Origin: Syntrophaceae bacterium
GTDB taxonomy: Bacteria > Desulfobacterota > SM23-61
Assembly (NCBI GenBank): GCA_013388675.1
Contig: JACAEW010000175.1
Span: 1-62,922, forward strand
DNA: 62,922 nucleotides
Direction: 5' to 3'
A program made the translations under genes and the position numbers. Below, in pieces: positions 1 to 8,500 of this stretch. Each line of letters begins with the position of its first letter. The first letter of the stretch is position 1. The notes beneath the pieces are model-generated. The model saw nothing but the letters and a program-made list of their open reading frames with translations. It made no database searches and was not told the origin of the DNA.

Positions 1-2
1 AT

Positions 3-458
3 GTAGACCACGTGATGGGCAACGAGGAGATGAAAAAGAAAACCGGCGCCCGGATCATCATCCATGAAGCGGATGCCCCTTCGCTGACGCGCATTCCCCG
101 GGCCATGCTGGCCATGTTCTGCGGGCGGCCTTCCCCTGCGGCAGACGAGACGGTCAAAGACGGGGATGTCATCCAGGTAAGCAGCTTGTCGCTAAAGGCC
201 CTTCACACTCCCGGCCACTCCGCAGGGTCTATCAGTATTCTCGGGGACGGGGTGGTCTTTACCGGCGATACGCTGTTCGTGGGGAGCGTGGGCCGGACCG
301 ACCTGCCCGGAGGGTCCTGGCCCCTCATGCTGCGTTCGATCCAAACCAAACTCTTGACGCTGCCGGATGAGACCATCGTTCTTCCGGGTCATAATTACGG
401 ACCCACGCCCACCTCTACGATCAAGAACGAACGCCTCCATAACCCTTTCCTCAGATAG
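3..458 (+). CDS. MBL-fold hydrolase (glyoxalase II-like), 5' end cut off
   Basis: This is the C-terminal part of a metallo-beta-lactamase fold hydrolase. The open frame runs off the left edge and already encodes V-D-H before the first internal start-like codon (GTG at 12), so the gene begins outside the window. That D-H is probably the end of the HxHxDH zinc motif. Further family marks are LHTPGHSAGS (third zinc histidine), FTGDTLFVGSVGRTDLPGG (bridging aspartate and the glyoxalase II-type segment) and VLPGHN near the end (last zinc histidine). Relatives hydrolyse thioesters such as S-lactoylglutathione, or act on persulfides. The substrate cannot be told from this fragment. The next gene is on the other strand after about 250 bases in which I see nothing distinctive. 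Confidence 0.85.
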   Translation, partial: VDHVMGNEEMKKKTGARIIIHEADAPSLTRIPRAMLAMFCGRPSPAADETVKDGDVIQVSSLSLKALHTPGHSAGSISILGDGVVFTGDTLFVGSVGRTDLPGGSWPLMLRSIQTKLLTLPDETIVLPGHNYGPTPTSTIKNERLHNPFLR

Positions 459-712
459 CCCTCCGCGATACCCCCCCTCTTTCCTGGAGCAAAGGAATAT
501 TACCCTCATCCCTCCCCTGCCCTTCCTCCCATTTCATCCTGGCCTTCACAGGTCGGGTCAAGAAGAGGAGCCCCCGGTCATCGGGAAACAGAGCCAAATC
601 ATCCGGCCGGAACCATGCGCCGCTTCTTCAAAATTTTCAGGAGCCGAGATCGAGAAAGTTTCGTCGGTTTTATTGGGAATCGAGGGGAAGAATTAGGGCG
701 GGAGAAGGTTTT

Positions 713-1378
713 CTATTCGTCCACCCAATGAACAACCTTTTCGATGGGCACCCGCTCGCTGCGGAAATGATTGATGGGCGCCCGGTCATCGGGGTAGCCG
801 ACGGCCAGTCCGATGAGGATGCGATCGGTCTCGGGGATTCCGGTGTGTCGGCGAATCACGTCGGGATACAGGACGGACACCGCCAGCAAGCAGGTCCCCA
901 GGCCCCTCTCGGCGGCCAAAAGGGCGATGTTCTGGGCCAATAGGCCGGCATCGAAAATGGAATAGGCGCTCAGGGTTCGATCCTGGTGCAGGTAGATCGC
1001 CTGGGGAGACCCGAAAAAGCGGAACATGTTCAGCCGGTGGGCATCCCTCTTCACCCGGTCTCCCCGTTCGATGCCGATCTCGGCGAAGAGCCTTCTTCCG
1101 CTTTCCTTGTATCTTCGGTCCATCTCTTCCGGCCAGCCCTTGGGCATTTCCACGTCCGGGCTGGCCGCCCCTCCGGCCAGGACCCTGCGGACACATTCAT
1201 CGATTATGGACCGCAGGGTTTTCCCCCCCACGATGGTCGCCTTCCAAGGCTGCGTGTTGCCCCACGAGGGAGCCCGCCATGCCTGTTGGAAAATCTCCTC
1301 CAGCGCTTGCCGGGGGACAGGTTCTTGGCGGAAGGCGCGGATGCTTTTCCTTCTCTCGATGGCTTCCCTGAGCTCCAT
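713..1378 (-). CDS. Nitroreductase family protein
   Basis: A 221-residue FMN-dependent nitroreductase-family protein. The N-terminal ERRKSIRAF segment (about residues 8-16) is the usual phosphate-contacting region of the FMN site, followed by the APSWGNTQPW motif (about 36-45). The GLGTCLLAV and IGLAVGYPDD segments match the C-terminal half of the fold. Members are homodimers that use NAD(P)H to reduce nitro compounds, quinones or flavins, and some have specialised roles that homology does not reveal. It starts with ATG and has an AAGGA ribosome site about 11 bases upstream. It is divergent from the small Cys-rich gene at 1457 and stands alone, so the substrate is unknown. Confidence 0.9.
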   Translation of the reverse strand: MELREAIERRKSIRAFRQEPVPRQALEEIFQQAWRAPSWGNTQPWKATIVGGKTLRSIIDECVRRVLAGGAASPDVEMPKGWPEEMDRRYKESGRRLFAEIGIERGDRVKRDAHRLNMFRFFGSPQAIYLHQDRTLSAYSIFDAGLLAQNIALLAAERGLGTCLLAVSVLYPDVIRRHTGIPETDRILIGLAVGYPDDRAPINHFRSERVPIEKVVHWVDE

Positions 1379-1402
1379 TCCCTGAAATTCCTTCTTCTCC
1401 TC

Positions 1403-1432
1403 TTGAGTTTATCGAGGGAACTGTAATAATAT
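1403..1432 (+). promoter_or_regulatory. Possible sigma-70 promoter for the small Cys-rich gene
   Basis: TTGAGT (1403-1408), 18 bases, then TAATAT (1427-1432), in an AT-rich patch about 25 bases before the start codon at 1457. The -10 match is only moderate, so this is a tentative assignment. Confidence 0.35.
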
Positions 1433-1456
1433 AACATAAAAACGGGGAGCGGAGTC

Positions 1457-1675
1457 ATGACCCGATTTCAGGGGAAGGAAACCTGCTGGGAGCGGATGCG
1501 ATGCGGCCGGGAGCGACGGGAAGCTTGTCCAGCCTACCCGGATTACGGGCGTCTCTGCTGGCCCATAGCCGGAACCAAGTGTCCCACCGGGGCGACGGGA
1601 ACCCATGCTCAAAAGATCGGGGATTGCGAGTCCTGTGAATTTTTTACATCCGTCGTTTTTGACGGGCTAGATTAG
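1457..1675 (+). CDS. Small seven-cysteine (two-CW domain) protein
   Basis: A 72-residue protein made almost wholly of one Cys-rich domain. Its cysteines are at 10, 16, 24, 34, 42, 57 and 60, and two are followed by Trp (CW at 10-11 and 34-35). The spacing is C-x5-C-x7-C-x9-C-x7-C-x14-C-x2-C. The same domain, with all seven cysteines and nearly identical spacing, forms the C-terminal half of the regulator at 23851-24234. It resembles what annotation pipelines call a two-CW domain, found mainly in anaerobes. The cysteines suggest a metal or Fe-S site, but no biochemical role is known to me. There is no signal peptide, so it is probably cytoplasmic. The ATG start has GGAG upstream. Confidence 0.8.
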   Translation: MTRFQGKETCWERMRCGRERREACPAYPDYGRLCWPIAGTKCPTGATGTHAQKIGDCESCEFFTSVVFDGLD

Positions 1676-1691
1676 AAGGAACCGGTTCTTC

Positions 1692-2678
1692 ATGCCGGCC
1701 AATCTCCCCCCCCAGTACAAAGAAGCGGAAGACCGCTACCGGCAGGCCAAGACCACTCCCGAAAAGATCCTGGCCCTGGAGGAGATGCTGGCCATTATTC
1801 CCCACCACAAGGGGACGGACAAGCTCATCGGCCAGCTCCGCAAGCGTCTTTCCCAGCATAAAGAGGAATCCCAGCGACGCTCATCCACCTCCCGGCAGGT
1901 CGACCCCTTTGTCGTGAAAAAGGAAGGGGCCGCACAGGTGGTATTGATCGGATTGCCGAACTGCGGAAAGTCCCAAATCCTTGGCTCCTTGACCAATGCC
2001 GTCCCGCTTATCGCCGATTACCCCTTCACCACCCGGACTCCCCTTCCCGGGATGATGAAATTCGAAAACATCCAGGTCCAGATCGTCGATTCTCCCCCCT
2101 TCATGGATGAATTCGCGGAAACCGGGCTGGCCAACCTGATCCGCAACGCCGATGCCCTGGTCATCGTCCTGGACCTGACCGAAGACTGCACCACGCAGAT
2201 CGAGTTGATCCGGGAGGAGCTGGATCGCCGCCGGGTCCGGGTTTTAAAGAAGGGAGAAGAGAAGAAGCCGGAGATCGGCCAATACCTCAAGAGGGCGCTC
2301 CTGATCGGAAACAAGGCCGACCTGAAGGAGGCCCGGGATCATTGCCGGGAGCTGCTCGATCGTTATTCGAAGGAATACCCTGCCCTCTGCATCTCTGCCA
2401 AAGAGCACCAGAACCTGGAGGAGGCCAAAAAAGAGGTTTTCTCCGTCCTCGACATCGTCCGGGCCTACACGAAGGCGCCGGGCAAGGCCCCCGACCGGAA
2501 TGATCCGGTCATCCTTCCCAAGGGGAGCAAGGTCCTGGATTTCGCCTCCCAAATTCACAAGGACTTCGCCCAGAAATTAAAATTCGCCCGCATCTGGGGA
2601 AAGGACAAATATGACGGCCAGATGGTCCCCCGGGATTATGTCCTGAAGGACGGGGATGTGATCGAGCTGCATATTTGA
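1692..2678 (+). CDS. DRG/Obg-like GTPase with C-terminal TGS domain
   Basis: A 328-residue TRAFAC-class GTPase. It has a helical N-terminal region (1-70), then a G domain with P-loop GLPNCGKS (87-94), a switch II segment with D-S-P-P (133-136) and NKAD specificity motif (207-210). A TGS domain (about 262-328) closes it, with the usual closing phrase on the pattern D-G-D-V-I-E. This order matches the DRG-type 50S-binding GTPases, which act in ribosome assembly or translation. Switch II reads DSPP rather than DxPG. Similar Pro substitutions occur in this subgroup, so the enzyme is probably still active. It starts 16 bases after the small Cys-rich gene and may share its transcript. It ends only 3 bases from the convergent DUF39 gene. 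Confidence 0.88.
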   Translation: MPANLPPQYKEAEDRYRQAKTTPEKILALEEMLAIIPHHKGTDKLIGQLRKRLSQHKEESQRRSSTSRQVDPFVVKKEGAAQVVLIGLPNCGKSQILGSLTNAVPLIADYPFTTRTPLPGMMKFENIQVQIVDSPPFMDEFAETGLANLIRNADALVIVLDLTEDCTTQIELIREELDRRRVRVLKKGEEKKPEIGQYLKRALLIGNKADLKEARDHCRELLDRYSKEYPALCISAKEHQNLEEAKKEVFSVLDIVRAYTKAPGKAPDRNDPVILPKGSKVLDFASQIHKDFAQKLKFARIWGKDKYDGQMVPRDYVLKDGDVIELHI

Positions 2679-2681
2679 AGG

Positions 2682-3872
2682 TTAGGACAGCTTCGTCGAG
2701 CTCACCGAGGGCAATAGCTGCTGCGGCTCTCCCAGGATGAATTCTCCTTTTTGGACCCAGCCCTTCAGGATCTCGGCGATCTTGCGGGCCTTGGGGTAAC
2801 TGGAAAGAGGCGTGGTGGGAATCTCTTTTCCGTTGAACTTGATCTTGCCGCTTTTCAGTTGCTTATAGTTGACTTCTCCCAGGCTCTGGGTGGGGCCGCC
2901 CTCCGGGTAATCCTTGCTGTAGTCTACGACCTGCGTGTAGATCTCCTCATCCTTGACCGCGGTGAATTGGGCGATTTCTTCGTTCAGCAGGGGGATGGGG
3001 ACCCCGATGCCCACGATCATGGTGCAGCCGTATCCCTGGAAACTGGCGCCGACCAACCACTCCGGGCTCATCTGTTTCAAATCTCCCAACACCGCAAGGG
3101 TTCCGGCTCCCCCCCGGGGGACCTGGTTCGGACCCCGCTTCACGTTGGGGTTGTGCTGGGTCCCCCGCCAGACGACAAACCACTGCCCGCCCCCGAGGAA
3201 GATCCTCGTCCCCACGCCGATCGTCCGGTAGAGGGGATCGTTCATCAGGGGGCTCAACTGGCCGGCGCTGCAGTAGTTGGCATTTGCGCCGGCGGGCCGA
3301 AGGACCCCCATGTAGGTGTAAATGGTTTTATCCGAGAGGTTGACCGCGCAATTGTAGTTCTGGTAGGCGTTTCGGGGGTTGAAGATAAAAGCCTCCTGGA
3401 GCGTCTTGAGGGTAATCTCCTTCTCCAGTTTTTTCCGCGGGTAGCAATCCGTCCCGTAGGCCTCGGCCCGCAGGAGGACCGATTTCCCGGCGACCAGGTC
3501 TTGGATGACATGCCCCCCGCCGTATTTGAACTCTCCCGGATACACTTTGTTCAATGGGTCGTCCTCGGCCGGCTCCGTGACCCCTAGGTAGATATCTACG
3601 GCGGCGATACCGGCATAGGCCGGCACGTTGTTCAGCCAGGCCCTGGCCGCCTTGATCCGCGGCTGGGTGTGGCCGAAATTCATGAAAGCCCCCGAGGAAC
3701 ACATGGGCCCGAAGGTGCCCGTGGTCACAACGTCCACTTCCAACGCGGCCTTGACCGGCCCTTTTTCCTCCACGATTCCGATGATCTCTTCTGCCGTGAC
3801 CACCACCGCTTTGCCTTTGCGGATTCTTTCGTTGATCTCGGCGATGCTTTTATTGACCTTGTAGGGACTCAT
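2682..3872 (-). CDS. Homocysteine biosynthesis protein (DUF39/HcyBio)
   Basis: A 396-residue protein of the DUF39 (COG1900) family. In methanogens and sulfate reducers this family is genetically linked to making homocysteine from aspartate semialdehyde and sulfide, usually with a ferredoxin-like partner. I see the family's characteristic TGTFGPMCSSGAF segment (Cys58) and a second candidate active Cys in YGTDCYPRK (Cys143). Other recognisable segments are the Gly-rich stretch near the middle (FLGGGQ) and the PRGGAGTLAVLGDL region. No CBS domain follows, unlike some relatives. Translation starts at an ATG with AAGGAG 9 bases upstream. A SAM-I riboswitch and terminator at 4055-4225 precede it, which supports a methionine-pathway role. 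The ferredoxin partner (MA1822 type) is not in this window. Confidence 0.9.
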   Translation of the reverse strand: MSPYKVNKSIAEINERIRKGKAVVVTAEEIIGIVEEKGPVKAALEVDVVTTGTFGPMCSSGAFMNFGHTQPRIKAARAWLNNVPAYAGIAAVDIYLGVTEPAEDDPLNKVYPGEFKYGGGHVIQDLVAGKSVLLRAEAYGTDCYPRKKLEKEITLKTLQEAFIFNPRNAYQNYNCAVNLSDKTIYTYMGVLRPAGANANYCSAGQLSPLMNDPLYRTIGVGTRIFLGGGQWFVVWRGTQHNPNVKRGPNQVPRGGAGTLAVLGDLKQMSPEWLVGASFQGYGCTMIVGIGVPIPLLNEEIAQFTAVKDEEIYTQVVDYSKDYPEGGPTQSLGEVNYKQLKSGKIKFNGKEIPTTPLSSYPKARKIAEILKGWVQKGEFILGEPQQLLPSVSSTKLS

Positions 3873-4054
3873 TTTTCTTGGCTCCTTATTTATGATCTCC
3901 TCGCCTCTGGACTTCGGTCGGCTTTTTGCCGATCCTTCCGCGGCTTTCTTTTGAGAGGAGGTTGGATATTTGCCGTTGACCCGAATAAGCGCATATCTCC
4001 CGGCGCCATGTCACTTTCCGGACCCATCGCCCCCACCTCCTCTCCTCTTGGCAA

Positions 4055-4091
4055 TAAAAAAAGCCCCTTCCTGGTCGATAAGAAGGGGCTT
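4055..4091 (-). terminator. Terminator of the DUF39 SAM-I riboswitch
   Basis: Reading the minus strand, a 10-bp stem (AAGCCCCTTC with GAAGGGGCTT) is followed by a run of Ts. It lies just after the SAM aptamer and about 180 bases before the DUF39 start codon. The 5' side and loop contain CTTATC (4077-4082), which could pair with the 3' strand of aptamer helix P1 (GATAAG, 4112-4117) to form the antiterminator. Confidence 0.88.
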
Positions 4092-4108
4092 GAAGGTTCG
4101 GTTCATCC

Positions 4109-4225
4109 CACCTTATCTTCCAAGGTATTCCTACCTTGCTGGAGTTAGCACCAGCATCCCGCCTCCGGCAGGACCGGTTGCTGTGGCTTCTTCGGGCCAG
4201 TCCCTCCGCCACTCTCGATAAGATG
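4109..4225 (-). promoter_or_regulatory. SAM-I (S-box) riboswitch upstream of DUF39 gene
   Basis: The minus strand carries the S-box core in order: P1 5' strand CATCTTATC, the GAG-GCGGAGGGACTGGCCC segment, GAAGCC-CAGCAACC, a variable arm, GGTGCTAA-TCC-AGCA, and the P1 3' strand GATAAGGTG. The core matches the class I S-adenosylmethionine aptamer. Combined with the terminator at 4055-4091, this should act as an OFF switch: when SAM is abundant P1 forms, the terminator folds and the DUF39 mRNA stops early. A second copy of the same design precedes metY (23646-23762). Confidence 0.93.
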
Positions 4226-4235
4226 CTTTTTGAAT

Positions 4236-4265
4236 ACTTTATTTAGACCCGATCCTCTTTGTCAA
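4236..4265 (-). promoter_or_regulatory. Sigma-70 promoter for the DUF39 riboswitch transcript
   Basis: On the minus strand a perfect TTGACA (4265-4260), 18 bases, then TAAAGT (4241-4236). The start of transcription would fall just ahead of the SAM aptamer. Confidence 0.7.
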
Positions 4266-4285
4266 GAAAAAACTTGCCCTCCGGT

Positions 4286-4750
4286 TCACGTCCAGGCCCC
4301 CGTCTGGTGATCCATCGGCTGAAGGACCTTCAAGTCCCGGGCCATCTGGCACATGCCCGCCAGGGACACTGAATTTAAGTAATCGGTTAGTCGCCGACCG
4401 GCTTCGGTCCAGACGACCTGGGCGGGGCATTTCGATTCCCAGCGGCACTTTCTCCGTCCTCTGGCCGGACGGGCGCAGAAGATGGGCTCGATCGTTTCCC
4501 CCATGGCCCGGATGATGTCGCCCACCGAAATCTCCTCCGGTTTGCGCGAAAGGCGATACCCGCCCCTGGGGCCGCGAATGCTCTTCACGATCCCGGCGCC
4601 CTTCAGTTTATGGAAAATCTGCTCCAGGTAGCGCGGGGTCACTCCCTGGCGATGGGAAATATCTTTGACGGAGACGGGACCGCCTTCGGAATGAAAGGCG
4701 ATGTCGAACAGGGCGCGAACTCCATACCGGCTCTTCGTGGAAAGTCTCAT
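4286..4750 (-). CDS. Rrf2 family transcriptional regulator
   Basis: A 154-residue Rrf2/IscR-type regulator. The winged helix-turn-helix spans about residues 1-80, with the typical opening MRLSTKSRYGVRAL and the wing phrase IRGPRGGYRLSR. Three cysteines (92, 102, 108) lie where IscR-like proteins hold an Fe-S cluster (92, 98, 104 in E. coli IscR), but the first gap is longer. A cluster or thiol sensor is therefore likely. It has its own promoter after the copZ gene, with a perfect dyad over the -10 box, which suggests autorepression. It lies between the metal-efflux operon and the DUF39 gene, and either could be a target. The real regulon cannot be read from the sequence. Confidence 0.92.
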   Translation of the reverse strand: MRLSTKSRYGVRALFDIAFHSEGGPVSVKDISHRQGVTPRYLEQIFHKLKGAGIVKSIRGPRGGYRLSRKPEEISVGDIIRAMGETIEPIFCARPARGRRKCRWESKCPAQVVWTEAGRRLTDYLNSVSLAGMCQMARDLKVLQPMDHQTGAWT

Positions 4751-4773
4751 GGTGGCCTCCCCATCGATATGGA

Positions 4774-4805
4774 GTTCTTATACAGAACCTGATCAAAAAT
4801 GTCAA
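4774..4805 (-). promoter_or_regulatory. Rrf2 gene promoter with overlapping dyad operator
   Basis: On the minus strand TTGACA (4805-4800), exactly 17 bases, then TATAAG (4782-4777), a near-consensus sigma-70 promoter. The dyad GTTCT-N5-AGAAC (4774-4788) covers the -10 box. A repressor bound there would block transcription, and the Rrf2 protein encoded next is the obvious candidate. Confidence 0.7.
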
Positions 4806-4814
4806 GTTCGAGGT

Positions 4815-5015
4815 TTAATCGGCCACCGTGTACCCGGCTTCCTCCACCGCCTGGCGAACGGCCGCCCGGGATACATTTTGGGTATTTGCAAAGGTCGCCT
4901 CTCCCTTGGCCAGGTCCACTTTCACTTTCTCCAGCCCCGGGATCTTTCCCAGGGCCTTGGTGACCGCCATCACGCAGTGCTGGCAGGTCATCCCTTGGAT
5001 TCTAATCTTTTCCAT
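4815..5015 (-). CDS. copZ: CopZ-like copper chaperone (HMA domain)
   Basis: A 66-residue heavy-metal-associated domain protein. It consists of one ferredoxin-like HMA fold with the Cu(I)-binding motif GMTCQHC (Cys11 and Cys14). Such proteins carry Cu(I) in the cytoplasm to transporters or copper-sensing regulators. It is the last gene of the efflux operon, after the His/Met-rich secreted protein and cusA. That supports copper or silver as the substrate of the locus. No P-type copper ATPase is present in the window. The start codon has AAAGGAG upstream. Confidence 0.92.
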   Translation of the reverse strand: MEKIRIQGMTCQHCVMAVTKALGKIPGLEKVKVDLAKGEATFANTQNVSRAAVRQAVEEAGYTVAD

Positions 5016-5071
5016 CCTTTTCTCCTTTGCCGGGACAGATCCCGGCTCATGGGAATTTTTTCATGATCTTT

Positions 5072-5551
5072 TCATTTCACATCGTAGTGGATGCCTGCGG
5101 TCCTCTTCTGGTCACCCGTCGTAACGAGAAGGAGGATCTGGTATTTTCCCTTCCCGGCCAAATTGAAGTAGGCCTGATAGCTCTTCATGCCATCCTCATA
5201 CTTGAGGGGTTTAATTTGATCCTTCCCCTTGGGATCGATGACCTTCATGCCGACCTGGGCGTCGATGACTTCCTTGCCCTTCTGATCCTTCAGCGTTACG
5301 CTGATATTGTGGGTGGTATCGGGTTCCAGGTCTTCCTTCATTTTCAACTCCTGGAGCATCTTCTTGTGCTCTTTATTGTTCATGATCGCAAAGGTGATTC
5401 GCATTCCCTCGACCAAAACTTCCCGGGTGTCCATCTTCATCCCATGGCCCTTGGCCCCTCCGCCGTGGACATGTTGCGCCCCGGCTGGGGGAATGAAAAC
5501 CCATGGACCCGCGATCAAGACTGCCAGGAAAACAGACATCGCTTTCTTCAT
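5072..5551 (-). CDS. Secreted His/Met-rich protein of the copper efflux operon
   Basis: A 159-residue exported protein of no family I can name with confidence. It has a signal peptide (about 1-25, ending in a GAQ-type cleavage site). Directly after it comes a short His/Gly/Met-rich stretch (HVHGGG..GHGMKM) that could bind Cu(I) or Ag(I). The remainder (about 45-159) looks like a small all-beta periplasmic domain, similar in feel to FixH/YtkA-type domains. It lies between cusA and copZ with short gaps, so it belongs to the operon. I infer a periplasmic metal-buffering or delivery role, perhaps comparable to CusF, although it is not a CusF homologue by sequence. The ribosome site GAGGAGG is strong. 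Confidence 0.75.
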   Translation of the reverse strand: MKKAMSVFLAVLIAGPWVFIPPAGAQHVHGGGAKGHGMKMDTREVLVEGMRITFAIMNNKEHKKMLQELKMKEDLEPDTTHNISVTLKDQKGKEVIDAQVGMKVIDPKGKDQIKPLKYEDGMKSYQAYFNLAGKGKYQILLLVTTGDQKRTAGIHYDVK

Positions 5552-5588
5552 ATTCCCTCCTCTATCTTACCCGCAGCGGGTTTTAAAG

Positions 5589-8500
5589 CTACGATTCAAT
5601 TTCCGGCGGTTTCAGCTTTCCTTTCTTCAAAGCCCGCTCTTTCATCAGGGCAAAGATAACCGGCATGATGACGAGGACCTGGATGGTAGAGGTTACCAAT
5701 CCCCCAATGATGGGGGCGGCGATGGGCTTCATCACATCCGCCCCGACACCCGAGGACCCCATGATCGGGACCAGGGCGATCATGGTCGTCCCGACGGTCA
5801 TCAATTTCGGCCGAAGACGCAGCACGGAGCCTTCCACCGTGGCTTCATGAATATCCTGCCGGGTCACTCCGCCCTTCGCCAGCCGCTGGTTCAACGCCTC
5901 TTTCAAGTAGATGACCATCACCACTCCGGTTTCCACCGCCAACCCGTAAAGGGCGATGTATCCCACCCAGACGGCGACGCTGAAGTTGTAGCCCAGGAGA
6001 TATTGAAGGATGAGCCCCCCGGTCATGGCATAGAGAACGGCGAGCAGGACCAGGATCGATTCCGAAATGGAATGAAAGGTCATAAAGAGAAGGAGGAAAA
6101 TGACAAAGAAAACGACGGGCAAAAGGATTTTCAATCTCTCCTTGGCCCGGAGCTGAAATTCGTACTGGCCGCTCCAGGAGAGCGAATAGCCTGGGGGGAG
6201 CTTCAGTTTTTCCCCGATCACCCGCCTGGCTTCTTCCACGTACCCCCCCATATCCCTTCCCGTTACATCGACATAAACGTAGCCCGTGAGCAGGCCATCT
6301 TCATTCCGGATCATGGCCGGGCCTTCGGTCAGGGTGATGTCCGCGAGCTGTGCCAGGGGAACCTGGGCCCTGGGGCCTGAGCCCCCTCCGATTCCCCGCC
6401 TGTCGCCCATCGCGCTCCCTCTTTCCGCACCGTCCATTCGGAGAGGCACCAGGATCCTCTTGACCTTCTCCAGGTCATCCCGCAGTTCCCGGAGGTAGCG
6501 GATATTCACGGGGTACCGTTCTCGCCCCTCGATTGTCCGGGTTACATTCATTCCTCCCAGAGCCGTCTGAAGGACATCTTGAACATCCCCGACCGTCAGC
6601 CCGTAACGGGCGATTTTATCCCGGTCGATCCTGATGTCGGTGAAATACCCGCCGGTTACCCTCTCCGCATAGACGCTTCTCGTGCCGGCAACCTCCTTTA
6701 AGATCGTTTCGATATGGATGCTCAGTTCCTGGATGGTAGGGAGATCGGAACCCGACACCTTGATTCCCACCGGCGTGCGGACCCCGGTGGTAAGCATATC
6801 GATTCTCGCCCGGATGGGCATGGTCCAGGCATTCTGCAATCCCGGGAATTGCATCTTTCTGTCCATCTCTTCCACCAGCTCTTCGTAAGTGATCGTCCGG
6901 TGCGTTCCCAGGACCTTTCCGGCCGCCGGCCTCATCCACTCCGGCATCCAAGAATAATCCTTCTCCACCTTGCGCCACTCCTCTCTTGGTTTCAGGTGGA
7001 CGGTCGTCTCCATCATGCTGAGGGGGGCCGGGTCGGTGGAAGTCTCCGCCCGTCCGGCTTTCCCGAAAACCGCCTGGACTTCCGGAAAACTTTTCAAAAT
7101 CTTGTCCTGGACGGCCAGGAGCCTTCCCGTCTCGGTAACCGAAATTCCCGGGCTGGTGATGGGCATGTAAAAGATCGTTCCCTCGTAGAGGGCGGGCATG
7201 AATTCACTCCCGATCTTGAAAAAGAGCGGAACGCTCGGGGGAATCACGAGAAAAGCGAGGAGGAGCGAGGTTTTTCGGTATTTCAAGACCCAATGGATCA
7301 CCGGCTCGTAGAACCGCCGGAAAAACGAGGAAACCGGGTTCTCCGCCTCCGGCCGCAGCCGTTTCCCCTTCAGGAACAGCGTCAGCAGGGCGGGGACCAA
7401 GGTGATGGCCAGGATGGAGGAGGCGGCCATGGCGAAAGTCTTGGTGAAGGCCAGGGGCCGGAACATCCTTCCCTCCTGGGCCTCGAGGAGGAAAACGGGA
7501 ATAAAAGAGATGATGATGATCAGCAGGGCAAAGAAGATGCCCCGCCCCACCTGCTGGCAGGACCGGACAACGGTGGAAAAGCTTTTCCTTCGATCTTCTT
7601 CTGTGCCTTCGGCAAGATGACGGTAGCCGTTCTCGACCATGACGATCGAGGCATCCACCATCACCCCGATGGAAAGGGCGATTCCCCCCAGGGACATGAT
7701 GTTGGAAGTCAATTTCAGGTAATACATGGGGATGAAGGAGAGAATCATGGCAATGGGGAGGGCGAAAATGGGGACCAGGGCGGAGCGAAAATGGAGAAGA
7801 AAGACGATAATCACAAGGCTTACGACGATGATTTCCGTGAGGAGGGTCTTCTGGAGATTCTTAATGGAGAGATCGATCAATTCGGAGCGGTCATAAGTCG
7901 GTACGATTTTAATCCCCTTGGGCAGTCCGGGAGCGATCTCTTCGATCTTGGCTTTGACCCGCTTGATTACATTCAGGGCGTTTTCGCCGAAGCGCATGAC
8001 CACGATCCCGCCAGCCACCTCGCCCTGCCCGTTCAGTTCCACGATCCCCCTTCGAATCTCCGGGCCCAAGGTTACGTGGGCGACATCCCGCAAAAGGATG
8101 GGGGTGCCCTGCCAGTTCGTCCCGACAACAATTTTCTCGATATCGGAAACATTTTTGATATACCCCCGCCCTCGCACCATATATTCGCGCCCGCCGAATT
8201 CGAGAAGGCGCCCCTCCACGTCATTGTTCGAGGCGCTGATCCGGGCCATGACCTCCCGGAGGGAAAGGTTGTAGGCGGACATCCGATTGGGGTCAAGGTT
8301 GACCTGGTATTGCTTCACAAAACCGCCCACGCTCGCCACCTCGGCGACCCCTTCCACGCTGGCCAGCGCATAACGAAGGTACCAATCCTGAAGGGTCCTC
8401 AGGTAGGCGAGATCGTGCCGGCCTGTTTCGTCGACGACGGCGTAGGTATAGACCCAGCCGACGCCGGTGGCATCCGGACCGATCACCGGGGTTACGCCCG

